Shown here: in pieces, positions 51,610-59,009 of the stretch
How the letters are laid out: the number at the start of each line of letters is the position of its first letter
Numbering within the stretch: position 1 is the first letter of the stretch
From: Nitratireductor arenosus
GTDB lineage: Bacteria; Pseudomonadota; Alphaproteobacteria; Rhizobiales; Rhizobiaceae
Direction: 5' to 3'
Assembly: GCF_009742725.1 (NCBI RefSeq)
Contig: NZ_WPHG01000001.1
Coordinates: 310,001 to 374,000, forward strand
DNA length: 64,000 bases
Notes under the pieces: generated by a model
What the model saw: only the letters and a program-made list of their open reading frames with translations
Databases searched by the model: none
Told to the model about the DNA's origin: nothing
Made by a program: the position numbers and the translations under genes

Positions 51610-52005
51610 TCAGGGTTTCGGGTCGGCCTGGAGATAAGCGATGACGTTGGCGATATCCTCGTCATCCTTCAAACCGGGAAAAGCCATTTTGCCCTTGGGG
51701 ATGACGTCTTTCGGGTTGCGCAAATAAGCGGCGAGATTTTCCTCGTCCCAGACCAGGCCGCCGGCGCCGGCTTCCTTCATGTTGGCCGAATAGCGCGGCT
51801 GGAAGTCCTCCAGCGAACCGGCAGTGCGGCCCACGGCTCCGACCAGATGCGGGCCCACCTTGTTCTTCTCGTTCTCCGCATCGTGGCAGGCCCTGCACTT
51901 GTTGAACACTTTCTTTCCGGCCGCCGCGTCGGCCGCGATCGCCGCCGGCGACATCATCACCACAAGGCCGAAACAAGTCCCGGCAAGCAAGATCTTCAAG
52001 GTCAT
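51610..52005 (-). CDS. Periplasmic class I c-type cytochrome
   Basis: A 131-residue protein with a Sec signal peptide (MTLKILLAGTCFGLVVMMSP, cleavage after AIA near residue 25). The mature part carries one heme-attachment motif, CRACH, within KKVFNKCRACHDAENEKNKV, and an axial methionine in IPKGKMAFPGLKDDED, typical of cytochrome c2/c550. An in-frame ATG nine bases upstream is possible but crowds the GGAGG site. It probably donates electrons to the terminal oxidase encoded downstream at 53450-57941. It converges with ctaB. Confidence 0.92.
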   Translation of the reverse strand: MTLKILLAGTCFGLVVMMSPAAIAADAAAGKKVFNKCRACHDAENEKNKVGPHLVGAVGRTAGSLEDFQPRYSANMKEAGAGGLVWDEENLAAYLRNPKDVIPKGKMAFPGLKDDEDIANVIAYLQADPKP

Positions 52006-52143
52006 GGCGGGCATTCCTCCTCAGTTGATTGTCAGTTCGGCCGAAACGACGGGTTAACCGGTGGTCGATGCCGTCCGACACGATCGTCTTCGGCCAAGTC
52101 CGCGCAACGGCGCGGAGGTGCCAAGCGATTTCTGGCAAGCGGC

Positions 52144-52224
52144 TCACAATCCCCCCATGCCGAATCCGATCAGGAGAAGGATTGCTAGGCTGATCCCGAT
52201 CAACAGCAGCAGTCTGCGGTCCAT
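52144..52224 (-). CDS. 26-residue membrane microprotein
   Basis: A short frame on the minus strand begins with ATG at 52222-52224 and ends with TGA at 52144-52146. It encodes MDRRLLLLIGISLAILLLIG followed by FGMGGL: a basic start, one 18-residue hydrophobic helix and a short glycine tail. A GGAGG site lies about seven bases upstream. It precedes the cytochrome c gene on the same strand by 138 bases. Single-helix microproteins often accompany respiratory oxidases, so a structural or assembly role is plausible, but I recognise no named family. Confidence 0.6.
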   Translation of the reverse strand: MDRRLLLLIGISLAILLLIGFGMGGL

Positions 52225-52440
52225 CGCCGACCTCCAGAGCCGTCATCGCATCGTGCAAGGTTAGCCAAGATCGGCGATGCGCGCCAGCGCAACCGCGCCC
52301 CCGGCCAAACAAAAGGCCGCGACAAAATGCCCACTTGCGGTTATGCTGGCTGAGTCAGGTCGCGGATTTCGTGTGACCAGAACCGTCAGAAGACGGCACC
52401 ACGAACCGCACCCCCGGGACACGATCCAAGAGGAGTGGTC
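52225..52440. other. Intergenic region without a clear gene
   Basis: With 52006-52143 this is the non-coding part of a 435-base interval. A hydrophobic frame on the minus strand ending at 52261 has no usable start codon. The AAGAGGAG ribosome site of the DUF2189 gene lies at the right end. Divergent promoters for the microprotein and the DUF2189 gene should be here, but none is distinct. Confidence 0.4.
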
Positions 52441-53271
52441 ATGGCGAGTTTTCACGTCTTTGCAGGATCCCAGAAAACGATAGCGCATCCCAAGGTGCGG
52501 CATATGAGCGTCGGAGACGTGTTCGACGCCCTGCGGCTCGGTTTTGAGGATTTTTGGGAAAAGCCGTCGCATTACGTCTTTCTGTGCCTGATCTATCCCG
52601 TCACCGGCATCATCCTGCTGACTTGGGCTTCGGGCGGCAACGCGCTGCAATTGCTGTTTCCGCTGATGTCCGGTTTCGCGCTTCTGGGCCCCTTCGCGGC
52701 GATCGGGCTTTATGAAATCAGCCGTCGCCGCGAGCTTGGGCTCGACACGTCGTGGTCGCATGCGCTGGAAGTGCGCAAATCGCCCGCCATACCGGCCATC
52801 ATCGCGGTCGGCGCCCTTCTCGTGGTTCTGTTCCTGACCTGGCTCTATACCGCGCAGTCGCTGTATGTCTGGCTGTTCGGCACGGCCGAGCCCGTCTCGG
52901 TCCCGGCCTTCCTGACCGGTCTTTTGACCACCCAGCAAGGTTGGGCGCTGATCATCGTCGGCAATCTCGTCGGCTTCCTGTTCGCGCTTGTGGTGCTGAG
53001 CACCACGGTAATCGCCTTCCCGCTCCTGCTCGAACGTGATGTCGGAGCCTATGCGGCGATCGAAACTTCCGCGCGCGCGGTGCTGGCCAATCCGGTCCCC
53101 ATGATGCTGTGGGGTCTGATCGTGGCGATCGGGCTGCTCGCCGGCTCGCTGCCGCTTCTCGCCGGCCTTGCGGTTACCATTCCCGTGCTCGGCCACGCCA
53201 CCTGGCACATCTACCGCAAGGCGATCGTGCCTGCAGGAACGCGTCGGGCCTCATCCTCGGCAGCGAAGTAA
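52441..53271 (+). CDS. DUF2189-family membrane protein
   Basis: A 276-residue integral membrane protein of the DUF2189 family with about six helices. It begins with a soluble segment (IAHPKVRHMSVGDVFDALRL) and includes LGFEDFWEKPSHYVFLCLIY, the family pattern GPFAAIGLYEISRRRELGLD, and a final helix before GHATWHIYRKAIVP. Members are frequently encoded beside cytochrome oxidase genes, and the same holds here, yet the function is unknown. The ATG at 52441 has GAGGAG at good distance; GTG at 52435 is an alternative. Confidence 0.88.
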   Translation: MASFHVFAGSQKTIAHPKVRHMSVGDVFDALRLGFEDFWEKPSHYVFLCLIYPVTGIILLTWASGGNALQLLFPLMSGFALLGPFAAIGLYEISRRRELGLDTSWSHALEVRKSPAIPAIIAVGALLVVLFLTWLYTAQSLYVWLFGTAEPVSVPAFLTGLLTTQQGWALIIVGNLVGFLFALVVLSTTVIAFPLLLERDVGAYAAIETSARAVLANPVPMMLWGLIVAIGLLAGSLPLLAGLAVTIPVLGHATWHIYRKAIVPAGTRRASSSAAK

Positions 53272-53292
53272 GACCGCAGACGCCTCTCTCCC

Positions 53293-53324
53293 GTCGGCTG
53301 CCCGAAACAGATCTGGCAGCCGAC
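53293..53324. terminator. Hairpin between convergent DUF2189 and oxidase genes
   Basis: GTCGGCTGCC (53293-53302) and GGCAGCCGAC (53315-53324) are perfect inverted repeats with a 12-base loop, 22 bases after the DUF2189 stop. They lie between convergent transcription units and could end both, although no T-run is present. Confidence 0.5.
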
Positions 53325-53449
53325 ATTCGCTTGGTCGCAAGGTTGGGCCGCTCCAGGGGCCGCGTCGCGCCTCTGCCGAGATCGCACTGTCCCGCCCAAC
53401 CGCGACGGCCGGGTTTCATACTGTTGCGTTCTCGGAGTTTTTGCGCGCG

Positions 53450-53827
53450 CTATCCACCGCCGGAAAAGAAGGTCATTCTGGTGAAAACCGTATGATCGGA
53501 CTCGATCACCATGATGGCCACGAACACCAGCACGGCGATCGGCGGCAGGATGATCGCCCAGGAAAGCGCCGCCCGTTCCCATATCATATGCATGAAAACC
53601 GCCATGATCAGCCCCGCCTTGAGAACCATGAAAAGCAGGATCAGGCCCCAGCGCAACAGGCCTTCGAGGTGGATATAGTCGACCATATAGGAACAGGCGC
53701 TCAAGACGAACAGCCAGCCCCAGACGAGCAGATAGAGGCGGATCGGATGCTGCTGGCCATCGCCATGGCCGGCGACGGCGGCCTCGCCCGGTTGCGTTTC
53801 ATGTGCATGCGCGGATGACGAAGACAT
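53450..53827 (-). CDS. Cytochrome oxidase subunit IV-like protein
   Basis: A 125-residue protein with a histidine-rich soluble N-terminus (SSSSAHAHETQPGEAAVAGH) and three hydrophobic helices, the last being SWAIILPPIAVLVFVAIMVI. The HMIWERAALSWAII loop matches prokaryotic subunit IV (CyoD/COX4_pro) proteins, which stabilise the CuB site. It is the last gene of the oxidase operon, nine bases after the subunit III gene. Confidence 0.85.
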   Translation of the reverse strand: MSSSSAHAHETQPGEAAVAGHGDGQQHPIRLYLLVWGWLFVLSACSYMVDYIHLEGLLRWGLILLFMVLKAGLIMAVFMHMIWERAALSWAIILPPIAVLVFVAIMVIESDHTVFTRMTFFSGGG

Positions 53828-53836
53828 GAGCGTCCC

Positions 53837-54547
53837 TCACCAAAGATAGAAGAATGCGAAAATGAAAACCCAGACCAGATCGACGAAGTGCCAGTACAGG
53901 CCCATGATCTCGACCTGCTCGTAATCGCCGCGCCGACTGGTGAAGAAGCCGCGCTCGCCGCGATCGTAATCGCCGCGCCAGACCTTTCTGGCGACGATCA
54001 GCAGGAAGATGACGCCGATCGTGACATGGGTGCCGTGAAAGCCGGTGATCATGAAAAACGACGAGCCGAACTGCGCCGCGCCCCATGGATTGCCCCACGG
54101 CCGAACGCCTTCCTGGATCAGCTTGGTCCATTCAAACGCCTGCATGCCGACGAAGGTCGCGCCCATCAGCGCGGTGAACAGCATCAAGATCACCGTCATG
54201 CGCCGGTTGCGGCGGTAGGCGAAATTGACGGCCATCGCCATCGTACCGCTCGACGAGATCAGCACGAAGGTCATGATCGCGATCAGGATCAGCGGAATAT
54301 CGGCGCCGAACATATGCAGGGCGAATACCTCGCTCGAGTTCGGCCAGGGCACCGTCGTCGACATCCGCGCCGTCATATAAGACAACAGGAAACAGCCGAA
54401 CACGAACGTGTCGGACAACAGAAATATCCACATCATCGACTTGCCCCAGCTCGCAGTCTTGAAAGCGCGCTGGTCGGATGCCCAGTCCGAGGCGATGCCC
54501 TTGAGGCCATCGGGCCGGTCGGGTGCGGTATGTGCGGTATCGGCCAT
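53837..54547 (-). CDS. coxO: Cytochrome c oxidase subunit III (CoxO-like)
   Basis: A 236-residue subunit with about six membrane helices. Family segments are KSMMWIFLLSDTFVFGCFLL, MQAFEWTKLIQEGVRPWGNP, and FFMITGFHGTHVTIGVIFLL, ending with LYWHFVDLVWVFIFAFFYLW. This subunit lines the proton-entry region of the oxidase. It lies ten bases after a second, divergent subunit III gene, an arrangement seen in the coxMNOP alternative oxidase of Bradyrhizobium. Confidence 0.9.
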   Translation of the reverse strand: MADTAHTAPDRPDGLKGIASDWASDQRAFKTASWGKSMMWIFLLSDTFVFGCFLLSYMTARMSTTVPWPNSSEVFALHMFGADIPLILIAIMTFVLISSSGTMAMAVNFAYRRNRRMTVILMLFTALMGATFVGMQAFEWTKLIQEGVRPWGNPWGAAQFGSSFFMITGFHGTHVTIGVIFLLIVARKVWRGDYDRGERGFFTSRRGDYEQVEIMGLYWHFVDLVWVFIFAFFYLW

Positions 54548-54557
54548 TATCCACCCC

Positions 54558-55262
54558 TCAAATCAGAAACTGACGGCACACTGCGATGAAATCGTTCGCC
54601 CAGCCGGCGAGCAGCACGAACACGCCCAGCCAGATCAGAAGCAGGAAGTGCCAGTACATGGCGCAAAGTTCGATGCCCAGGCGCGTGTTTTCATCGTTGC
54701 TGCCCCGCATGCTGCGCGCGCTGACGCGCGCAAGGCCGACGATGCCGGCGACGATATGCAGCCCGTGCATGCCGGTGATCAGGTAGAAAAAGCTGCTGGC
54801 GGGATTGCCGTCGAGCAGATAGCCGTCCGCCGTCAGGTCGCGCCAGGCCATCAACTGTCCGGCCAGAAAGGCGACTGTGGTCAGCGCGGCCGTGACCAGC
54901 GCCAGTCGCACCGTGGTGCCATGACCCTGGCGCGACGCCGCGACGGCGATTTGCAGCGCGATGCTGGCCATGACGAGGATCGCGGTGTTGAGCCACAGAA
55001 CCGAAGGCAGCGGCGTGGCCTGCCAGTCGGCATAGTCCATGCGCATGAAATAGGCGCTGGCAAACAGCGCGAACAGCGCGCCGACCACGGCCAGGAAGAT
55101 GCCGAGCGCGATCTTCGCCGTCGGCATGCCGGTCACGTCGGTGTCGGGAAACGCCGCCGGCACGCCCTGTTCCAGCCAGGGTTTCGACATCAGCCGCTGA
55201 TGCGACAGCCACCAGCCGGCGACGCCGAGAACCACGAGCAGGAAGACCAGGATGACGCTCAT
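54558..55262 (-). CDS. coxP: Second cytochrome c oxidase subunit III-like protein (CoxP-like)
   Basis: The 234-residue protein also belongs to the subunit III family, with seven hydrophobic segments, SSFFYLITGMHGLHIVAGIV and LCAMYWHFLLLIWLGVFVLL. It differs clearly from its neighbour: the N-terminal hydrophobic segment MSVILVFLLVVLGVAGWWLS and a soluble MSKPWLEQGVPAAFPDTDV are unlike standard subunit III. Its ATG overlaps the end of the subunit I gene by four bases (TGA/ATG). Two subunit III proteins in one operon mark the coxMNOP type; whether both join one complex is not known here. Confidence 0.87.
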   Translation of the reverse strand: MSVILVFLLVVLGVAGWWLSHQRLMSKPWLEQGVPAAFPDTDVTGMPTAKIALGIFLAVVGALFALFASAYFMRMDYADWQATPLPSVLWLNTAILVMASIALQIAVAASRQGHGTTVRLALVTAALTTVAFLAGQLMAWRDLTADGYLLDGNPASSFFYLITGMHGLHIVAGIVGLARVSARSMRGSNDENTRLGIELCAMYWHFLLLIWLGVFVLLAGWANDFIAVCRQFLI

Positions 55263-57037
55263 GCCGGCCCCGCCGCTTGCGCCGTACGCGGCCCGGGATC
55301 GTTCTGGGCGATGAAGTCCTCCGGCGCGCCTGGCACGGAATAATCATAGGCCCAACGATAGACCACCGGCAGCGTATCGCCCCAATTGCCGTGCGGCGGC
55401 GGCGTGGTCGGCGTCTGCCATTCCAGCGATGTCGCCCGCCAGGGATTGCCGCCGGCGTCGCGGCCGAATTTCAGGCTCCAGAACAAATTGAACAGGAAAA
55501 CGAGCTGGGCAAAGCCGACGACCAGCGCGGCAATGGTGATGAACGCGTTCAGCGTATGCACGGATTCGGGGATGAAGGCGGTGCCGCTAATATCGGGATA
55601 GCGCCGCGGCACGCCGACCAGCCCGACATAATGCATCGGAAAGAAGATCGCGTAGGCGCCCAGAAACGTGACCCAGAAATGGAACTGGCCCATCGCCTCG
55701 TTGAGCATGCGACCGGTGATCTTCGGGTACCAGTGATAGATCGCGCCAAAAATCACCAGGATCGGCGCCACGCCCATGACCATATGGAAATGCGCGACCA
55801 CAAACATCGTATCGGACAAGGGCACGTCGACGACAACATTGCCGAGGAACAGACCGGTCAGCCCGCCATTGACGAAGGTGACGATGAAGGCGAGCGCAAA
55901 CAGCATCGGAAGGGTGAGATGGATGTCGCCGCGCCACAATGTCAGCACCCAGTTATAGACCTTGAGCGCGGTCGGAACGGCGATGATCAGCGTGGTGGTG
56001 GCGAAGAAGAAACCGAACCAGGGATGCATGCCCGATACATACATGTGGTGTGCCCACACGACGAAAGACAAGGCGCCGATGATGACGATCGCCCACACCA
56101 TCATCCGGTAGCCGAAGATATTCTTGCGGGCATGGGTACTGATCAGGTCGGAGACGATGCCGAAGGCAGGCAGCGCGACGATATAGACCTCCGGATGGCC
56201 AAAGAACCAGAACAGATGCTGGAACAGGATCGGGCTGCCGCCGCCATATTCGAGCTGCTGGCCGAGCTCGACCAGCGCCGGCATGAAGAAGCTGGTACCC
56301 AAAAGCCGGTCGAACAGCATCATCACGCAGGCCACGAACAGGGCCGGAAAGGCCAGAAGCGCCATCACGGTCGCGGTAAAGATGCCCCACACCGTCAGCG
56401 GCATGCGCATCAGCGTCATACCGCGCGCACGCCCCTGCAGCACGGTGACGACATAGTTCAGCCCGCCCATGGTGAAGCCGATGATGAACAGGATCAGCGA
56501 GACCAGCATCAAGATGATGCCCCAGGCCTGGCCACCCGGCGTGCCCGAAAGAATCGCCTGCGGCGGATAGAGCGTCCAGCCGGCGCCTGTCGGCCCGCCC
56601 GGCGCGAAAAAGCTCACAACCAGAACGAGCACGGCCAACAGGTAGATCCAGTAGGACAGCATGTTGGCATAGGGAAACACCATGTCGCGCGCGCCCACCA
56701 TCAGCGGGATTAAGTAATTGCCGAACCCGCCGAGAAACAGCGCCGTCAACAGGTAGATCACCATGATCATGCCGTGCATGGTGATGAACTGGTAATAGGC
56801 TTCCGGGGTGATGAAATCGAAGGTGCCGGGAAAACCGAGCTGCAGGCGCATCAGCCACGACAGCACGAGTGCGACCATGCCGATCGCGATCGCGGTGCCG
56901 GAATACTGGATGGCGATGACCTTGGCGTCCTGCGAAAAGACATAGGTCGTCCACCAGCTTTTCGGATGGTAGAGTTCGACATCGGCGACTTCCGCGGCCG
57001 GAACGGTATTGTCGGCATGGGGCGTGATATCGACCAT
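55259..57037 (-). CDS. coxN: Cytochrome c oxidase subunit I (alternative aa3 type)
   Basis: A 592-residue catalytic subunit with at least twelve helices. Heme and copper ligands appear in YQFITMHGMIMVIYLL, LFWFFGHPEVYIVALPAFGI (CuB histidine, D-channel glutamate and cross-linked tyrosine of the HPEVY motif), VVWAHHMYVSGMHPWF, and VVAHFHMVMGVAPIL. The HPEVY motif places it in the A1 group of proton-pumping oxidases. It overlaps the subunit III-like gene and follows subunit II by 76 bases. It reduces oxygen with electrons from cytochrome c. Confidence 0.95.
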   Translation of the reverse strand: MVDITPHADNTVPAAEVADVELYHPKSWWTTYVFSQDAKVIAIQYSGTAIAIGMVALVLSWLMRLQLGFPGTFDFITPEAYYQFITMHGMIMVIYLLTALFLGGFGNYLIPLMVGARDMVFPYANMLSYWIYLLAVLVLVVSFFAPGGPTGAGWTLYPPQAILSGTPGGQAWGIILMLVSLILFIIGFTMGGLNYVVTVLQGRARGMTLMRMPLTVWGIFTATVMALLAFPALFVACVMMLFDRLLGTSFFMPALVELGQQLEYGGGSPILFQHLFWFFGHPEVYIVALPAFGIVSDLISTHARKNIFGYRMMVWAIVIIGALSFVVWAHHMYVSGMHPWFGFFFATTTLIIAVPTALKVYNWVLTLWRGDIHLTLPMLFALAFIVTFVNGGLTGLFLGNVVVDVPLSDTMFVVAHFHMVMGVAPILVIFGAIYHWYPKITGRMLNEAMGQFHFWVTFLGAYAIFFPMHYVGLVGVPRRYPDISGTAFIPESVHTLNAFITIAALVVGFAQLVFLFNLFWSLKFGRDAGGNPWRATSLEWQTPTTPPPHGNWGDTLPVVYRWAYDYSVPGAPEDFIAQNDPGPRTAQAAGPA

Positions 57038-57113
57038 TCATCCACCTCCCGTCAGTGCGGCGCGCCCGTTTCCGGCGGGACCGACGCAAAATCCTATGCA
57101 GCCGCCTCCCCGC

Positions 57114-57941
57114 TCACGGCCGCACATCCCCGGCGGCGCTGACCTTTTCCGGCGCCGTCAGTTGCGCGAAGGTCGACTGGTCCTGCAGCCAGGCCCGATA
57201 GTCTTCCTCCGTGTCGACCATGACGATGCCACGCATATAGCCGTGGCCGGTGCCGCACAGTTCCGCGCAAAGCACCTCGAACGTTCCCGTGCGTGTCGGC
57301 GTGAACCAGAAATAGGTGATCGTGCCCGGCACCATATCCATCTTGGCGCGGAACTCCGGCACGTAGAAATCGTGCAGCACGTCGATCGAACGCAACAGCA
57401 TCTTGACCGGTTTGCCGATCGGCAGGTGCAGATCCCCCGCCTCGACCACGACGTCGTCTTGTCCGTTCGGGTCGTCGGGATTGACGCCGAGCGGGTTCTC
57501 GAAACTGATGAGACGGCTGTTGGACGTACCCAGCCTGCCGTCGGCGCCGGGCAGGCGGTAACTCCACTGCCATTGCTGGCCGACGACCTCGACCTCGACG
57601 GCGTCGTCGGGCACCGTGACGAATTGGTACCAGACGAACAGGCCGGGTGCGAGCATGACCGCGACGCCCAAGGCGGTGACGACCGTCAGCCAGGTCTCCA
57701 GTTTCTTGCTTTCCGGCTCGTAAGCCGCCTTCCGGCCTTCCTTGTGGCGGAACTTGAACACGCAATAGGCCATGAACAGCACAACGGCCGCGAACACCGC
57801 GCCGGTTATCCAGAAGGTGATGACGAGCGTGGTGTCGATATAGCCCCAGTTCGAGGCAATAGGCGTCCACCACCACGGGCTCAGGATGTGAAACAGAACC
57901 GAGCCGGCGACTATAAGAACGAGTACAAGCGCGACCGCCAT
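57114..57941 (-). CDS. coxM: Cytochrome c oxidase subunit II
   Basis: A 275-residue subunit with two N-terminal helices (VALVLVLIVAGSVLFHILSP and VITFWITGAVFAAVVLFMAY) and a periplasmic cupredoxin domain. The dinuclear CuA site is present in CAELCGTGHGYMRGIVMVDT, with the first histidine in IDVLHDFYVPEFRAKMDMVP. There is no fused cytochrome c domain, consistent with a separate donor such as the CRACH cytochrome at 51610. It is the first gene of the leftward operon subunit II, I, III, III, IV. Confidence 0.94.
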   Translation of the reverse strand: MAVALVLVLIVAGSVLFHILSPWWWTPIASNWGYIDTTLVITFWITGAVFAAVVLFMAYCVFKFRHKEGRKAAYEPESKKLETWLTVVTALGVAVMLAPGLFVWYQFVTVPDDAVEVEVVGQQWQWSYRLPGADGRLGTSNSRLISFENPLGVNPDDPNGQDDVVVEAGDLHLPIGKPVKMLLRSIDVLHDFYVPEFRAKMDMVPGTITYFWFTPTRTGTFEVLCAELCGTGHGYMRGIVMVDTEEDYRAWLQDQSTFAQLTAPEKVSAAGDVRP

Positions 57942-58110
57942 TCACCGTTCCTCCCGGCATCCCTTCGCCGCTGACGCGCCGAACCCGGATGTCACCTCAC
58001 CATAACCTAATATTCCACGCCGACACCACATTATCGCGGGGCGCGGCTCGTCCGGCGGGGTCCGCAAGGCCTTTCCGGTCGCCGGCAAGCGCCCGGCGAC
58101 GTAACGTCAA

Positions 58111-58129
58111 GTCATTGATTGACAATGAC
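58111..58129. promoter_or_regulatory. Inverted repeat upstream of the oxidase operon
   Basis: GTCATTG (58111-58117) and CAATGAC (58123-58129) are perfect inverted copies with an ATTGA spacer, 170 bases ahead of the subunit II start. It resembles but does not match an FNR/FixK box. A second perfect pair, AATGTC (58173-58178) and GACATT (58188-58193), lies closer to the neighbouring gene. One or both may control oxidase expression. Confidence 0.4.
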
Positions 58130-58237
58130 GAACCCGGAAGTGGCTGACGCGCGGCAATTGGACCTGCGTCAAAATGTCATCCCTGTGGACATTCCTCCGA
58201 GCCGAACTGCGCTTACGCGGACAGCCCCGGGATCGCC

Positions 58238-58831
58238 TCAGTCGCCCAACCGCCAACATCCGATCGTCTCGTACTCGGTAAGCCACAACTTACTATGAAT
58301 GAGGGAAAAAGCGCGCACGGTGAACCGGATCGGCTCGATCTCCCCGGTCGACATCGGCTTGGCGCCATAAAACAGCGTCATATGCGGCATGAAGCGGCGG
58401 GCCGCACGCAAGCCGTTTCCGCTCATCGCGATACCCAGCCTTTCATGGAGCGTAAACACGGGACCATCTTCGCCGAGCAGCACAAATGGCCGGCGGGGTG
58501 GGCCGTCAAGGCTGGCGGCGGCGCGCAAGGTGACGTCGAACGGAGGCATCGTGACGGCTTGTCCTGCCTGCCGTGCGGCATAAACGAACTTCTCGCGCAA
58601 GCGCCGGTAATCGCCGACATGATGCAAGGAGATGTGCAGGCGTTCCGCGCGTAGCGGTTTCTCCGGCAGCCGGGCTTCCTCGACGAACCGGCTTGCCAGG
58701 CGCCTAGCCACGGCGGCCGTTTGCATATCTGGAAAGATCGCGAAGAAAAGCCGCTCCGGCCGTTTCGGCCTGGCGGGAAAATCTTGAACGAAGTCGAACG
58801 CGCATTGAACAGGGGCCGACGACACGGGCAT
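58238..58831 (-). CDS. 2'-5' RNA ligase / 2H phosphoesterase family protein
   Basis: A 197-residue member of the 2H phosphoesterase superfamily. The two catalytic motifs are HISLHH (about residue 83) and HMTLFY (about 154), with the family start RPERLFFAIFPDMQTAAVA. ThpR-type enzymes hydrolyse or ligate RNA ends with 2',3'-cyclic phosphates. It is shorter motif-to-motif than eukaryotic homologues but complete. The ATG at 58829-58831 is chosen tentatively; a GTG at 58886-58888 would add 19 residues. It is a single gene transcribed away from the PucR regulator. Confidence 0.82.
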   Translation of the reverse strand: MPVSSAPVQCAFDFVQDFPARPKRPERLFFAIFPDMQTAAVARRLASRFVEEARLPEKPLRAERLHISLHHVGDYRRLREKFVYAARQAGQAVTMPPFDVTLRAAASLDGPPRRPFVLLGEDGPVFTLHERLGIAMSGNGLRAARRFMPHMTLFYGAKPMSTGEIEPIRFTVRAFSLIHSKLWLTEYETIGCWRLGD

Positions 58832-59009
58832 TGCCTCCACGTCCCGCCCGATCTTATTCCCGAACCGCGTGAACCCTCGCGCGGGCACGGCCCCTTCGCC
58901 ACTCGCAACGAACTAGAACATATAAAGAACAAACACAAGGCCGCCAGTCACTTTTCATCGACCGTCCGCATCGGCGCCGCCCGTGAGTGTGATTGCCCCG
59001 GGCCCCGGC

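Noticed and set aside
52261-52393. Hydrophobic minus-strand frame ending in LAGGAVALARIADLG
   Set aside because: No ATG, GTG or TTG with a ribosome site near the hydrophobic part; the long version runs antisense through the DUF2189 gene.
58111-58129. FNR/FixK anaerobox upstream of the oxidase operon
   Set aside because: The dyad does not match TTGAT-N4-ATCAA; kept only as an unassigned inverted repeat.
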